Shown piece by piece: positions 19,364-28,487 of a stretch of DNA of 56,740 nt. Within the stretch, counting starts at the first letter, position 1. Every line of letters starts with the position of its first letter. Made by a program: the position numbers and the translations under genes. The stretch is from UPXZ01 sp964498765 (GTDB lineage Bacteria; Bacteroidota; Bacteroidia; Bacteroidales; Paludibacteraceae), in the NCBI GenBank assembly GCA_964498765.1, contig CAZCIU010000010.1, positions 1 through 56,740 on the forward strand, read 5' to 3'. The notes beneath the pieces were generated by a model. It did not search any database, was not told where the DNA came from, and was given only the letters and a program-made list of their open reading frames with translations.

Positions 19364-21350
19364 ATGACTAGAAAAGGCAGTTACACAACTTCGAGAATTT
19401 TCATTTTTATCCTTATTTAGGACTCTTAAGTTCATGTATTTATGAGCCTGTAGCCGTATTTAACAATCCCGTTAACAAAGAAATTCCTCCTCCGGAAATC
19501 ACCATCATAAATCNNNNNNNNNNNNNNNNNNNNNNNNNNNNNNNNNNNNNNNNNNNNNNNNNNNNNNNNNNNNNNNNNNNNNNNNNNNNNNNNNNNNNNN
19601 NNNNNNNNNNNNNTTTAACAATCCCGTTAACAAAGAAATTCCTCCTCCGGAAATCACCATCATAAATCTTGATTTGGGCCAAGACACTGTATTTGTATAT
19701 GGATCTCATAAGATTAATTTTTCTTTCAAAAGTAGTGATCAGGCAATCCAGGGTGCAAAATTACTCGTTGACAATCATGTTGTTGATTCTGCTTTTTCTT
19801 CCTCGGGTTTTTTCAATCTTAACAGTTACGATATTCAAGGAAACGAAAGCAAATTAACATTACAACTTTTCACCAAAACAGGTACTGGAAGCATCGCGGA
19901 CAAACTGGATGCCGAAAGTTTCATTTTTTCGAATGACTGGGTATTAATAATTGATAGAAATACAAATGACAACACCACCTACAAAGTAGATGACGGCGTT
20001 TTGAGGTATATCATTGAGCCTTACAAAGCATTAGATTTTGATTCATACGTTATAAATCGATATTGGAATTTAACAGATGCAATCTACACAAAAGATTTAT
20101 CGTATTTGGATTACAGCTATGTGGGCGAAGGCGCAGACATTGATATTTTTGTGAAAAGAAAAGACGGTTCATTGCTCAACTGGGGAAATGTAAAACTGCC
20201 TAATGAACTTCCGGACATTAACCTACGACTTACAAAAGACAATAAATATGAATTTTGGTGGAACAAATCAAAGTACTACAATGCTTTGGATGAATTTCAG
20301 TATTCATTGAAATATGGCAATTATCAATCGACTAAAGATACGTTTTTGACCACAAATTCTAAATTTGGAGATCCGTTTGAAATTTATCTTTACTCAATTC
20401 CAAAACACAAAACTAAGTCGTACCTTGAAGGTTCAAAAAACAATTATCAGAAAAACTTATATAAATATTTCGGAGAAAAGGCTCCAATTCCATGGTATAT
20501 TTTTCAGCCAAAATTTATCGAAAAGGATGTTTATATTTACATTGAAAATGACAGCGTGAATAAAATTCAGTTGTCTAATGGAAATAAAATCAGCCAATCA
20601 ATAATCATTGAAAATAGAAATGTAGGACCAGGAACTGCCGATTTTTCCCCACAAGGCAAATTCATTTTAGGTTATTATAATCCAGGGAACAATGATTTTA
20701 TCCATTTTGCAAAAAACTTAGAAACTAACGAAATTCATACACTCAAAAACTATAAAAACCTCATAAAGAACACTTCACAGCCATTTGCTATTTCCGATAA
20801 CGGAATCGGAATAGCCGTAGATCATTCCAACTATTGTGAATATCTGTTTGACTTTACCCAAGACGCACCAATCAAAACTAATTGCGAAAAAAATAATACT
20901 CTTACTACTAATGTAAAAATATCATCCAACGGACAGTATTATTTGAGGAATAATATTAGCAGTTTACAAGTATTAAAATCGGAAGAAACTTCTGGAATAA
21001 AAACTCTTCATAATTTGAATACTTGGAACTCATTTGTAGAGTATTGGGAATTTAACCCTCTGAATTCTAATCAATTTGTCATATCTGACAACAAAAATAT
21101 CTCGATTTATCAGTGCGAGCCAGCTATTTTAACAAAAAAAATCGAACTGTCTCCCGATTAAGAATTAATGAATGTTGATTTTTTCAACAATGAATATCTG
21201 ACGTATAAACCGGGGAAAATTACTGTAAAAAGTTTTCCGGAAAGTGAAGTTCTTTTTGAATTGGAAGTAAACGTAAAGTATGAGTACATACTCCACAACA
21301 GGATGATTTTGTTTAAAAATGGTGATTATTACATGTATAGGATAAAATGA
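19364..21350 (+). pseudogene. Disrupted lipoprotein gene, probably a beta-propeller-like surface lipoprotein
   Basis: Read together, these bases encode a lipoprotein of roughly 600 residues, broken three times. The ATG at 19364 opens MTRKGSYTTSRIFIFILI and meets TAG at 19418. One extra T near 19416 would continue it as LGLLSSCIYEPVAVF, which completes a classic lipobox (LLSSC). The reading frame then runs through the duplicated scaffold-gap flank into the long open frame ending with TAA at 21159. The same frame stays open after that TAA to TGA at 21348-21350. The middle contains short repeated strand patterns (KISQSIIIENRN, FSPQGKFILGYYNPGN, KISSNGQYYLRN) like WD40/propeller blades. The next gene starts inside the final TGA (ATGA), which supports 21350 as the original end. 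No family was recognised. The breaks may be sequencing errors near a contig end or true decay. Confidence 0.55.
19459..19668. other. Scaffold gap of 100 N with a duplicated 55-base flank
   Basis: Bases 19514-19613 are N. The 55 bases before the gap (19459-19513) and the 55 bases after it (19614-19668) are identical, beginning TTTAACAATCCCGTTAAC. Collapsing the two copies removes 155 bases and leaves one open frame through the joint. The most likely reading is that two contigs overlapping by 55 bases were scaffolded but not merged. A real tandem repeat with unknown sequence between is the alternative. Confidence 0.85.
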
Positions 21351-22073
21351 AGAAGATGATGATGAAGAAAATTCTATTTATTGCCGGCTGCTTTTTCTGT
21401 CTGATGTCATCAGGTGCATCAGCACAAGGAGTAAATATTAGCTTTGAAACAGGTGTAGGGACATACAATATGTCTGATTTAAAATCGTTCATCACAGCCT
21501 CAACCAGTATCAATCCGATTGCGCCCGTTATGGTGAGCAATTTTCCTCCCTACATGTATTTTTCTCCATCCATTTCATTAGCCCTAAAAAATCATAATAT
21601 CGGAACAAGATTTACTTTAATGTCCACTGGAGCCTAGAAGTTCTATAAAAGACTATTCGGGCGAATACCGATTTGATGGAATTGTGGTTGGAAATGGGCT
21701 TTCGCTATTTGATGAAATGTATGTGTACCGGACACCGAAATTCGGATTATTAGTGAAACTTGACGTTGGTGGAGTTTATTCAAAACTTAAACTCGAAGAA
21801 TTTTTCCAACTCAATGAGATCGAACAAGTTAATGAGAATTATAAGTTTTACTCATTCAATCTTTACACACTTCCAGGATTAAAATTCACCTATCATTTTT
21901 ATGACAAGTTTTCATTATTTGCTTCGGCAGGATATCATATTGACATCTTGAGAAGTCCACTTTATCTTGAAAAGTCATCGAGAAATATGTTCTTAATTGG
22001 TGAAAATTCTCAAAATGTGAAAGCAAACTGGAATGGAATAAGAGCCGGATTAGGTATTTCTTACAGATTTTAA
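21347..22073 (+). pseudogene. Outer-membrane beta-barrel protein gene with a frameshift
   Basis: The ATG at 21347 overlaps the stop of the preceding broken lipoprotein gene. The product has a signal peptide (ending GASAQ near residue 26) and begins a barrel pattern, but stops at TAG 21635-21637. The next frame continues from the same point. Deleting one T near 21635 joins RFTLMSTGA to RSSIKDYSGEYRFDG and then to the open frame that ends with the barrel-like GIRAGLGISYRF at 22073. The repaired protein is about 240 residues, and the final Phe with alternating hydrophobic strands fits an outer-membrane barrel. It was presumably the partner of the lipoprotein upstream. Whether the frameshift is real needs read data. 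Confidence 0.6.
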
Positions 22074-22181
22074 CGATATATTCCATTCGGAAATTAAATT
22101 TAGGCAAGAATATGTTTTCTTCAAAAAAATGTGTTGCCTTATATTGTACTAATATAAGATTATCCTTAAAATAAATCAACT

Positions 22182-23744
22182 ATGCAAAAACTGAAATCAT
22201 TGCTTTTTGTGTTTGTTCTCTCATTTGCACAGATTTCCTTCTCACAACAAACACCTGAAATCATTCCGCTGCCGCAGTCGTTCAAAGCTACTTCTGATAC
22301 ATTTAAATTGGAGAATAATATTCAAATTGCATTTTCTGATAAATCAATTTCAAAAACAGCTTATTTTCTTCAAAAAGAGCTGTTTGAGCGATTTAATATC
22401 ACTTCAACTTTTGGTAAATCAAGCAAAAATCCTAGCCTGAATTTAGTCATACTTTCTTCCAAGAAATTTTCTCCCGGAGCTTATTCTCTAAAAATGAGCA
22501 AAAAAGGCATTTCTATTTCTGCCGCTGAAGATGAAGGTTTGATGAATGGCATCATGTCCTTTTTGCAACTTGCCGAATCTTCAAAATCAAATCACATCCG
22601 ATGCTGGGAAATCGACGATTACCCGCTTTATGCTTGGCGTGGATTGATGCTCGACGAATCGAGGCATTTTTTCGGAAAGGAAAAAGTGAAAATGTTGCTG
22701 GATTGGATGGCGTATTATAAGCTGAATAAATTTCATTGGCACCTAACAGACCAGCCTGGTTGGCGCATAGAAATAAAGAAATATCCGCTTTTAAGTCTTA
22801 TGGGCGGCATCGGAGACCATTCCAATCCAAACACTCCAACCCAATTTTATTCTCAAGAAGAAATTAAAGAAATTGTGTCTTATGCTGCCGAAAGAAACAT
22901 CGAAGTTATTCCTGAAATTGACATGCCAGGCCACGCAACTGCGGCTAACAGAGCTTATCCGCAATTCAGCGGAGGAGGCAGCAAAAATTATCCGAATTTT
23001 ACTTTTGATCCGGGAAATGAAGGTACATATCAATATTTAACAGACATTCTCAGAGAAGTAAACGTACTTTTTCCTTCTGAAATGATTCTTTTGGGCGGCG
23101 ATGAAGTCAGTTTTGGCAATCAAATGTGGAGCGAAAATCGTGGAATTCAGGATTTGATGAAAAAGCATAATCTCAAGAACACGCTTGAAGTGGAGAGGTA
23201 TTTTATGAAAAGAATGGCCGACTCGCTTTTCCAAATGAACAATACATTTTTGGCTTGGGATGAAATGGCTGAAGCTGAATTTCCAACGGATAAAACAATT
23301 ATTTTCTGGTGGCGACATGACCATTTCGATGTTCTTGAAAGTGCATTAAAAAACAAATACAAAGTAGTTTTGTGTCCTCGAATTCCATTTTATTTTGATT
23401 TTGTACAAGACGATTCACATCAAACAGGAAGACGCTGGAATGGATTTGGCACATTGGAGCAGGTTTATTCCTTCACTTCTGAAAGTGTGGTTTCACAAAA
23501 ACACAAAAATCAGATTTTCGGTATTCAAGCCAATATCTGGACTGAAATCATTGCAAGTGAAAAACGGTTGGATTTCATGACTTTCCCTCGAATCAGCGCT
23601 CTTGCTGAAGCTGCATGGAGTGAAAAAAGAAATTATCCGGAATATTTGAATCGTCTGCAATCCCATTTGGAACTTTACAGAAAGCACGGAATTTATTTCT
23701 TTAATCCAATGAATAAAGATGAATTTTCTGAGCCAAAATTGTAG
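22182..23744 (+). CDS. Secreted beta-N-acetylhexosaminidase, GH20
   Basis: GH20 enzymes release terminal N-acetylglucosamine or N-acetylgalactosamine by substrate-assisted catalysis. The 520-residue protein has a signal peptide (to about residue 21, ISFSQ), a GH20b N-domain (25-140) and the catalytic barrel (about 150-500). Visible signatures are WRGLMLDESRHFFG, the strand motif KFHWHLTDQPGWRIEIKKYP, EVIPEIDMPGHATAA and the catalytic Asp-Glu in LLGGDEVSFGN near residue 309. The late FGIQANIWTEI is also typical. It likely acts in the periplasm or at the surface on host glycans, chitin fragments or peptidoglycan-derived sugars. It is followed by an outer-membrane barrel gene, apparently on a separate promoter. 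Confidence 0.95.
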   Translation: MQKLKSLLFVFVLSFAQISFSQQTPEIIPLPQSFKATSDTFKLENNIQIAFSDKSISKTAYFLQKELFERFNITSTFGKSSKNPSLNLVILSSKKFSPGAYSLKMSKKGISISAAEDEGLMNGIMSFLQLAESSKSNHIRCWEIDDYPLYAWRGLMLDESRHFFGKEKVKMLLDWMAYYKLNKFHWHLTDQPGWRIEIKKYPLLSLMGGIGDHSNPNTPTQFYSQEEIKEIVSYAAERNIEVIPEIDMPGHATAANRAYPQFSGGGSKNYPNFTFDPGNEGTYQYLTDILREVNVLFPSEMILLGGDEVSFGNQMWSENRGIQDLMKKHNLKNTLEVERYFMKRMADSLFQMNNTFLAWDEMAEAEFPTDKTIIFWWRHDHFDVLESALKNKYKVVLCPRIPFYFDFVQDDSHQTGRRWNGFGTLEQVYSFTSESVVSQKHKNQIFGIQANIWTEIIASEKRLDFMTFPRISALAEAAWSEKRNYPEYLNRLQSHLELYRKHGIYFFNPMNKDEFSEPKL

Positions 23745-23851
23745 AATTTAATTTTTAATTTAATCCCTTACATCATAAATAATTAGCCCAAAGTAGCCCA
23801 AAATATGATTTTTTAGCTTACGATTATTTTTTATATAACGAATAAAAAACT

Positions 23852-23859
23852 TAATTTTG
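23852..23859 (+). promoter_or_regulatory. Likely -7 element for the barrel protein gene
   Basis: TAATTTTG fits TAnnTTTG and lies 36 bases before the preferred ATG at 23896. This placement argues against the longer in-frame reading that would start on this very TTG. No clear -33 element is seen. Confidence 0.5.
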
Positions 23860-23895
23860 CACGAAATTTTAATTTTTACTATTCACACTATCAAA

Positions 23896-24564
23896 ATGAA
23901 AAAAACATTATTATTTATTTTAGCATTATCTTTTATTACAAATCTAACTGCTCAAACATTCGTTGGTGGAAGTATAGGATTTGATAACACAAGTGGAAAA
24001 CAAACCACAAAATATGGATCTAACACTAACATTATAGATAGTAAAACTACCAATAATTTCACTTTAGCGCCAATGATTGGCTATATGATTAATGACGCCT
24101 TTGCTGCTGGTGTTGAATTTTCTATCATTTCTACAAACGTAAATGACAATAAAGAAACCCCGACAATAAATACATCTTCTTCATGGAGTGTAAGTCCTTT
24201 CGTGCGTTATTACTTCTATAAAATAAATAAATTTACTGTATATGGTCAACTGAATTTTAATGTTGGTGGGTCTCAAGACAAACAAAAAGTCGGAGATATA
24301 ACTATCGAAAGTCCATTACATTCATTTGTAGGAGTTAATTTTTTCCCGGCTTTAGAATATAATTTATCAGACAGAGTTGGATTATTTGCTAATCTGAACT
24401 TCTTAAGTTTTGGTTACAACTCTTTAATTTCTAAATCTACAAGTGTAAGCTTTGGAGATAACATAGAAGATAAATATACAACAAACTTTTTTTACTTCGG
24501 TGCCGACACATCTAACTTATTAAAAACTAATAATTTTCAGATTGGTTTCTTCCTAAAATTCTAA
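23896..24564 (+). CDS. Outer-membrane beta-barrel protein
   Basis: A 222-residue exported protein. A signal peptide covers residues 1-19 (MKKTLLFILALSFITNLTAQ), followed by alternating amphipathic strands with aromatic girdles such as VSPFVRYYFYKINKFTVYGQ and ending in NFQIGFFLKF. The terminal Phe fits an outer-membrane barrel of the OmpW/OmpA-like porin class (outer membrane protein beta-barrel domain). I chose the ATG at 23896 because the longer reading starts with TTG inside the promoter element. It ends just before a strong bidirectional terminator shared with clpC. The function is unknown. Confidence 0.83.
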   Translation: MKKTLLFILALSFITNLTAQTFVGGSIGFDNTSGKQTTKYGSNTNIIDSKTTNNFTLAPMIGYMINDAFAAGVEFSIISTNVNDNKETPTINTSSSWSVSPFVRYYFYKINKFTVYGQLNFNVGGSQDKQKVGDITIESPLHSFVGVNFFPALEYNLSDRVGLFANLNFLSFGYNSLISKSTSVSFGDNIEDKYTTNFFYFGADTSNLLKTNNFQIGFFLKF

Positions 24565-24584
24565 TTGAGACAATTCAAATAAAT

Positions 24585-24614
24585 AAAAAAAGGCGATTAA
24601 AATCGCCTTTTTTT
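24585..24614. terminator. Bidirectional terminator between the barrel gene and clpC
   Basis: Hairpin AAAAAGGCGAT / ATCGCCTTTTT with a four-base A/T loop, an A-run on the left and a T-run on the right. It serves both convergent genes. Confidence 0.9.
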
Positions 24615-24633
24615 GTTTCTTGTGTTTTCAATT

Positions 24634-27150
24634 TTACTCCGTCAAAGCCGGTTGCTCTTTAATTACATTCGCTTTCACGCCATCTTTTGCATCGTTAATA
24701 TCTATCAGAATTGTGTCGCCTTCCACGGCCTCGCCGGATAGAACCACATCTGCCAATTCGTCTTCCAAATAGCGTTGGATAGCGCGTTTCAGCGGACGAG
24801 CACCAAACTGCACATCGTAGCCTTTGTCGGCAATAAAGTCTTTGGCTTCCAAAGAAAGTTCCAGTTTGAAACCTAAATCGATTACACGCTTGAACAAGCC
24901 TTTCAGTTCCAAATCAATAATGGATTTCAAGCTATCTTTGCTCAATTGATCAAACATCACGATGTCGTCAATACGGTTCAGGAATTCAGGAGCAAATGTT
25001 TTATTCAATGCTTTTTGAATTACGCCACGAGAGTATTCCGAGTCAATCGTCATATCTTCGTCCATGTTGAAACCAACGCCGCGTCCAAAGTCTTTCAATT
25101 GGCGAGTTCCCACGTTGGAAGTCATGATGATAATGGTATTTTTGAAGTCAATTCGGCGACCCAAACTATCTGTCAATCGTCCTTCATCCATCACTTGAAG
25201 CAGAATATTAAACACATCCGGGTGTGCTTTTTCTATCTCATCCAGCAAGACAATCGAATACGGTTTGCGACGAACTTTTTCGGTCAATTGACCGCCTTCT
25301 TCATAACCCACATATCCAGGAGGTGCTCCTACAAGGCGAGAAACACTGAATTTCTCCATATATTCACTCATATCCACGCGGATAAGTGCATCCTGACTGT
25401 CGAACATAAAGTCCGCCAACACTTTTGCCAAATGCGTTTTACCTACGCCCGTTGGGCCAAGGAAAAGGAATGTTCCAATTGGTTTATTCGGATCTTTCAG
25501 CCCGATACGATTTCGCTGAATGGCTTTGGTGATTTTTTCTACCGCATCATTCTGCCCAATCACATGCGAACTCAACACTTCACCCATTTGACGCAGTTTC
25601 AAGCCTTCTGCTTGCGCAATTCGTTGAACCGGAATTCCGGACATCATCGCCACCACTTCTGCCACTTTTTCTTCATCCACAATTTCCGGATTGAGCTGCG
25701 ACTCTTTTTCCCATCGTTTGATAGCATCTTCCAGTTGGTACTGCGTTTGCTTTTCTTTATCGCGAATCGGCACCGCCTCTTCGTATTTTTGCTCTGCAAT
25801 CACGCGGTTTTTCTCCACTTTCAGCTCTTCAAGTTTTTTCTCCAAAGCCTCAATTTCTTCCGGCACAGCCACCGTGGCGATATGCACACGTGAGCCGGCC
25901 TCATCCAAAGCATCAATAGCTTTGTCCGGGAAACTGCGGTCGGTAATATATCTGTCTGTCAGTCGCACACAAGCTTTGATGGCTTCCGGCGTGTAACGCA
26001 CATTGTGGTGATATTCGTATCTGTCCTGGATATTTTGCAGAATGGTCAAGGTTTCTTCCGGCGTAGTCGGATCCACCATTACTTTTTGGAAACGACGTTC
26101 CAACGCACCATCTTTCTCAATGCTCTGACGATATTCATCCAAAGTTGTCGCTCCCACACATTGAATTTCTCCACGCGCCAAAGCAGGTTTCAACATATTG
26201 GCAGCATCCAGCGAACCCGGCGCGCCACCCGCTCCTACTATGGTGTGAATTTCATCAATAAACAGGATGATATTTGGATTTTTTTGAAGCTCGTTGAGAA
26301 TGGCTTTGATGCGCTCTTCAAACTGTCCGCGGTATTTTGTTCCTGCTACAATCGATGCCATATCCAAGGCCACCACGCGTTTATCAAACAAAATGCGTGA
26401 AACCCGGCGCTGCACAATTCGCAATGCCAAACCTTCCACAATGGCTGATTTTCCCACGCCCGGATCACCGATTAATACTGGATTATTTTTCTTTCTGCGG
26501 CTCAAAATCTGAGCTATTCGCTCTATTTCCTTTTCACGACCCACAACCGGATCCAATCGATTTTCGGCAGCTGCTTTGGTTATATCTGTTCCAAAAGTAT
26601 CAAGCGCAGGCGTTTCGCTTGGCTTATTGCTTGCTTGCTTGGCTTTTGATTTACGTGATGAGAATTGCTCGTCATCTTCCTCTTCGTCTTCAGGCAGAAA
26701 ATCGCCACTTGCACTCGTATCGGTTGGAAATGGACGAACTGACTTGATTAATTTATCATACGTCAAGCCTTCTTCATTCAGCACATCTACGGCTAGGTTA
26801 TTTTTATCTTTCAAAATGGCCAATAGCAAATGCTCTGTTTGAGCCTCATCTGAAGATGCCGAACGAGCTTCCAGTTCCATGATTTTTTTGATTTTTTCGG
26901 TACTTTTCAGCATGGGAATTTCGGCACCGGTAGGTTCCTTATCGGTTCTTACCATGGCTTCAATTTTTTGCTTTACACCATCTATATCTACGTCCAATTG
27001 CAGCATAAGTGCAAATGCACGGCTATTTCCAAAGCGAATCAGCCCCAACAGCAAATGCTCCGGTCCTACATAAGCATTTCCAAGACGCTCGGCCTCCTGA
27101 ATGCTGTAAGAGAAGATACTGTTAAGTTGTTCTGAGTATTTTACTGACAT
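24634..27150 (-). CDS. clpC: ATP-dependent Clp protease ATP-binding subunit ClpC
   Basis: An 838-residue Hsp100 unfoldase that feeds proteins to ClpP. It has two Clp N-repeats (about 5-145), an acidic linker (EDEEEDDEQF), AAA domain 1 with Walker A GDPGVGKSAIVEG and Walker B IILFIDEIH, and a middle coiled coil with the UVR-like EKNRVIAEQKYEEAVPIRD that marks ClpC rather than ClpB. AAA domain 2 has GPTGVGKTHLAKVLADF and a C-terminal D2-small domain. Walker and arginine-finger regions look intact. It is monocistronic, with a terminator after it. No mcsB or ctsR neighbours are seen, so regulation probably differs from that in Firmicutes. Confidence 0.95.
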   Translation of the reverse strand: MSVKYSEQLNSIFSYSIQEAERLGNAYVGPEHLLLGLIRFGNSRAFALMLQLDVDIDGVKQKIEAMVRTDKEPTGAEIPMLKSTEKIKKIMELEARSASSDEAQTEHLLLAILKDKNNLAVDVLNEEGLTYDKLIKSVRPFPTDTSASGDFLPEDEEEDDEQFSSRKSKAKQASNKPSETPALDTFGTDITKAAAENRLDPVVGREKEIERIAQILSRRKKNNPVLIGDPGVGKSAIVEGLALRIVQRRVSRILFDKRVVALDMASIVAGTKYRGQFEERIKAILNELQKNPNIILFIDEIHTIVGAGGAPGSLDAANMLKPALARGEIQCVGATTLDEYRQSIEKDGALERRFQKVMVDPTTPEETLTILQNIQDRYEYHHNVRYTPEAIKACVRLTDRYITDRSFPDKAIDALDEAGSRVHIATVAVPEEIEALEKKLEELKVEKNRVIAEQKYEEAVPIRDKEKQTQYQLEDAIKRWEKESQLNPEIVDEEKVAEVVAMMSGIPVQRIAQAEGLKLRQMGEVLSSHVIGQNDAVEKITKAIQRNRIGLKDPNKPIGTFLFLGPTGVGKTHLAKVLADFMFDSQDALIRVDMSEYMEKFSVSRLVGAPPGYVGYEEGGQLTEKVRRKPYSIVLLDEIEKAHPDVFNILLQVMDEGRLTDSLGRRIDFKNTIIIMTSNVGTRQLKDFGRGVGFNMDEDMTIDSEYSRGVIQKALNKTFAPEFLNRIDDIVMFDQLSKDSLKSIIDLELKGLFKRVIDLGFKLELSLEAKDFIADKGYDVQFGARPLKRAIQRYLEDELADVVLSGEAVEGDTILIDINDAKDGVKANVIKEQPALTE

Positions 27151-27376
27151 AATTCAAATTTGTTTTCGCAAATATAACAATTTACGGTATTATTTTGAAT
27201 GAGTATTTACAAAAATGATACCTAATATTTTATATTGCTTATTCGGAAGAATTGACACACTATCAAAAGCGTAAAAAGAAGTGAACAGGACAAATTGGCA
27301 CTCTTAAAAGAATTGTCAAACCAAAGTTCCGACATTTGGTTGGTCGTTTCCATGACGAAGTTTTCGTGGAAGAAAT

Positions 27377-28372
27377 TTAACCTTCTACAATGGCTTCGGT
27401 TAATTCATCCAGTGTAAATCCGGCAAAATAATGATTGAATTCTATTGTTGATAACGCTTTTTTGACGGCTTCGGGCGTGTATTTTACTCCTTTTAGTACA
27501 TTTTCCACTTCGGAAAGGTCGCTGTTGTTGCCAAAAAAAGTACCGTAAAATTTAATATCTTGAATCACCGAATTTTCCACATCGGCAAAAACCTGAATTT
27601 TTCCGGAAGCGAAACGGGTTTGCCGTTCTATCCCAAATTTAGGGGAATTTCCGTAATTCCAATCCCATGAACTGAATTTAGATGCCCGGAGCTGCTCAAT
27701 TTCCGCTAATTCTTCGTCTGTGAATTTGTACTCTTTCATCTCGGGAAATTTGAATTTCATATGTTCCAGCAGTTTATCTGCAAATTCATCCACGGTTATT
27801 TTTTCCGAAAGATTTGGCAAGATATTATCCACCACACTTCGTACCGATTTGGTAGATTTGGATTCTATTTTGTCTTTCGGAGCTTCAAGCGCTTGGGAGA
27901 GAACACTCAAATCAGTATCAAAAAGCAAGCAACCGTGATGCATCACCCGTCCTTTGATGTACGCCTGTGCATTCCCGCAGATTTTTTTTCCGTCAATTAG
28001 CAGGTCATTTCTACCTGTAAATTCGGCTTTCACGCCCAGCTCCGCCAGTGTATCAATTACCGGCATGGAGAAAGTTTTGAAATCAAAACTGGCGCCTTTA
28101 TCTTCGTTGGAAATGATGGTATAATTCAGGTTGTTCAAATCGTGATAGACTGCTCCACCACCGGATATGCGCCGCACCACGTGAATTCCGTTTTCTTTTA
28201 CATACTCGGCATTTATTTCTTCAACTGTGTTCTGGTGCTTACCCACAATAATGGCAGGCTCATTTATCCACAAAATAAACACTTTGTCGTGGTGAAGTAG
28301 TTTTTTGAAACAATATTCTTCCATAGCGATGTTGTAATCCGGTTTGTTGGATTTATTGACGATGTATATCAT
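27377..28372 (-). CDS. lplA: Lipoate--protein ligase
   Basis: LplA activates lipoate with ATP and attaches it to a lysine of lipoyl domains. The 331-residue protein contains the family motif VVRRISGGGAVYHDLNNLNY (residues about 69-88), the catalytic-lysine region NDLLIDGKKICGNAQ and a large-domain HHGCLLFDTDLSVL. A C-terminal accessory domain (about 250-331) is present, so it should do both activation and transfer. It is encoded 1.6 kb from an E3 gene that carries the only lipoyl domain of the neighbouring dehydrogenase complex, a plausible substrate. About 226 bases of unexplained sequence separate it from clpC. It diverges from the GH140 gene. Confidence 0.93.
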   Translation of the reverse strand: MIYIVNKSNKPDYNIAMEEYCFKKLLHHDKVFILWINEPAIIVGKHQNTVEEINAEYVKENGIHVVRRISGGGAVYHDLNNLNYTIISNEDKGASFDFKTFSMPVIDTLAELGVKAEFTGRNDLLIDGKKICGNAQAYIKGRVMHHGCLLFDTDLSVLSQALEAPKDKIESKSTKSVRSVVDNILPNLSEKITVDEFADKLLEHMKFKFPEMKEYKFTDEELAEIEQLRASKFSSWDWNYGNSPKFGIERQTRFASGKIQVFADVENSVIQDIKFYGTFFGNNSDLSEVENVLKGVKYTPEAVKKALSTIEFNHYFAGFTLDELTEAIVEG

Positions 28373-28464
28373 GATGACTTTTCATTTGACTATTCAATTA
28401 ATAACATAAAACATAAAAGAAAGTTGACGATGATGTTTGATTTTTTTCTTTTCGGATTTTGGTA

Positions 28465-28472
28465 TATATTTG
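28465..28472 (+). promoter_or_regulatory. Likely -7 element for the GH140 gene
   Basis: TATATTTG fits TAnnTTTG and lies 15 bases upstream of the first ATG (28488), leaving a very short leader. This slightly favours the second ATG at 28494 as the true start. Confidence 0.45.
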
Positions 28473-28487
28473 TAAAAACAAGTTGTA

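Noticed and set aside
19459..19668. A genuine 55-base tandem repeat or recombination site
   Set aside because: The repeat ends exactly at the N block on one side and begins exactly after it on the other, which is the expected mark of an unmerged contig overlap.
21600..21700. Programmed ribosomal frameshift in the barrel gene
   Set aside because: There is no slippery heptamer or downstream pseudoknot, and similar breaks lie nearby, so error or decay is simpler.
24946..25893. Long plus-strand open frame (315 codons) opposite clpC
   Set aside because: It is an antisense shadow: the product is rich in His, Phe and Arg with no domain, and the ClpC motifs on the other strand are unambiguous.
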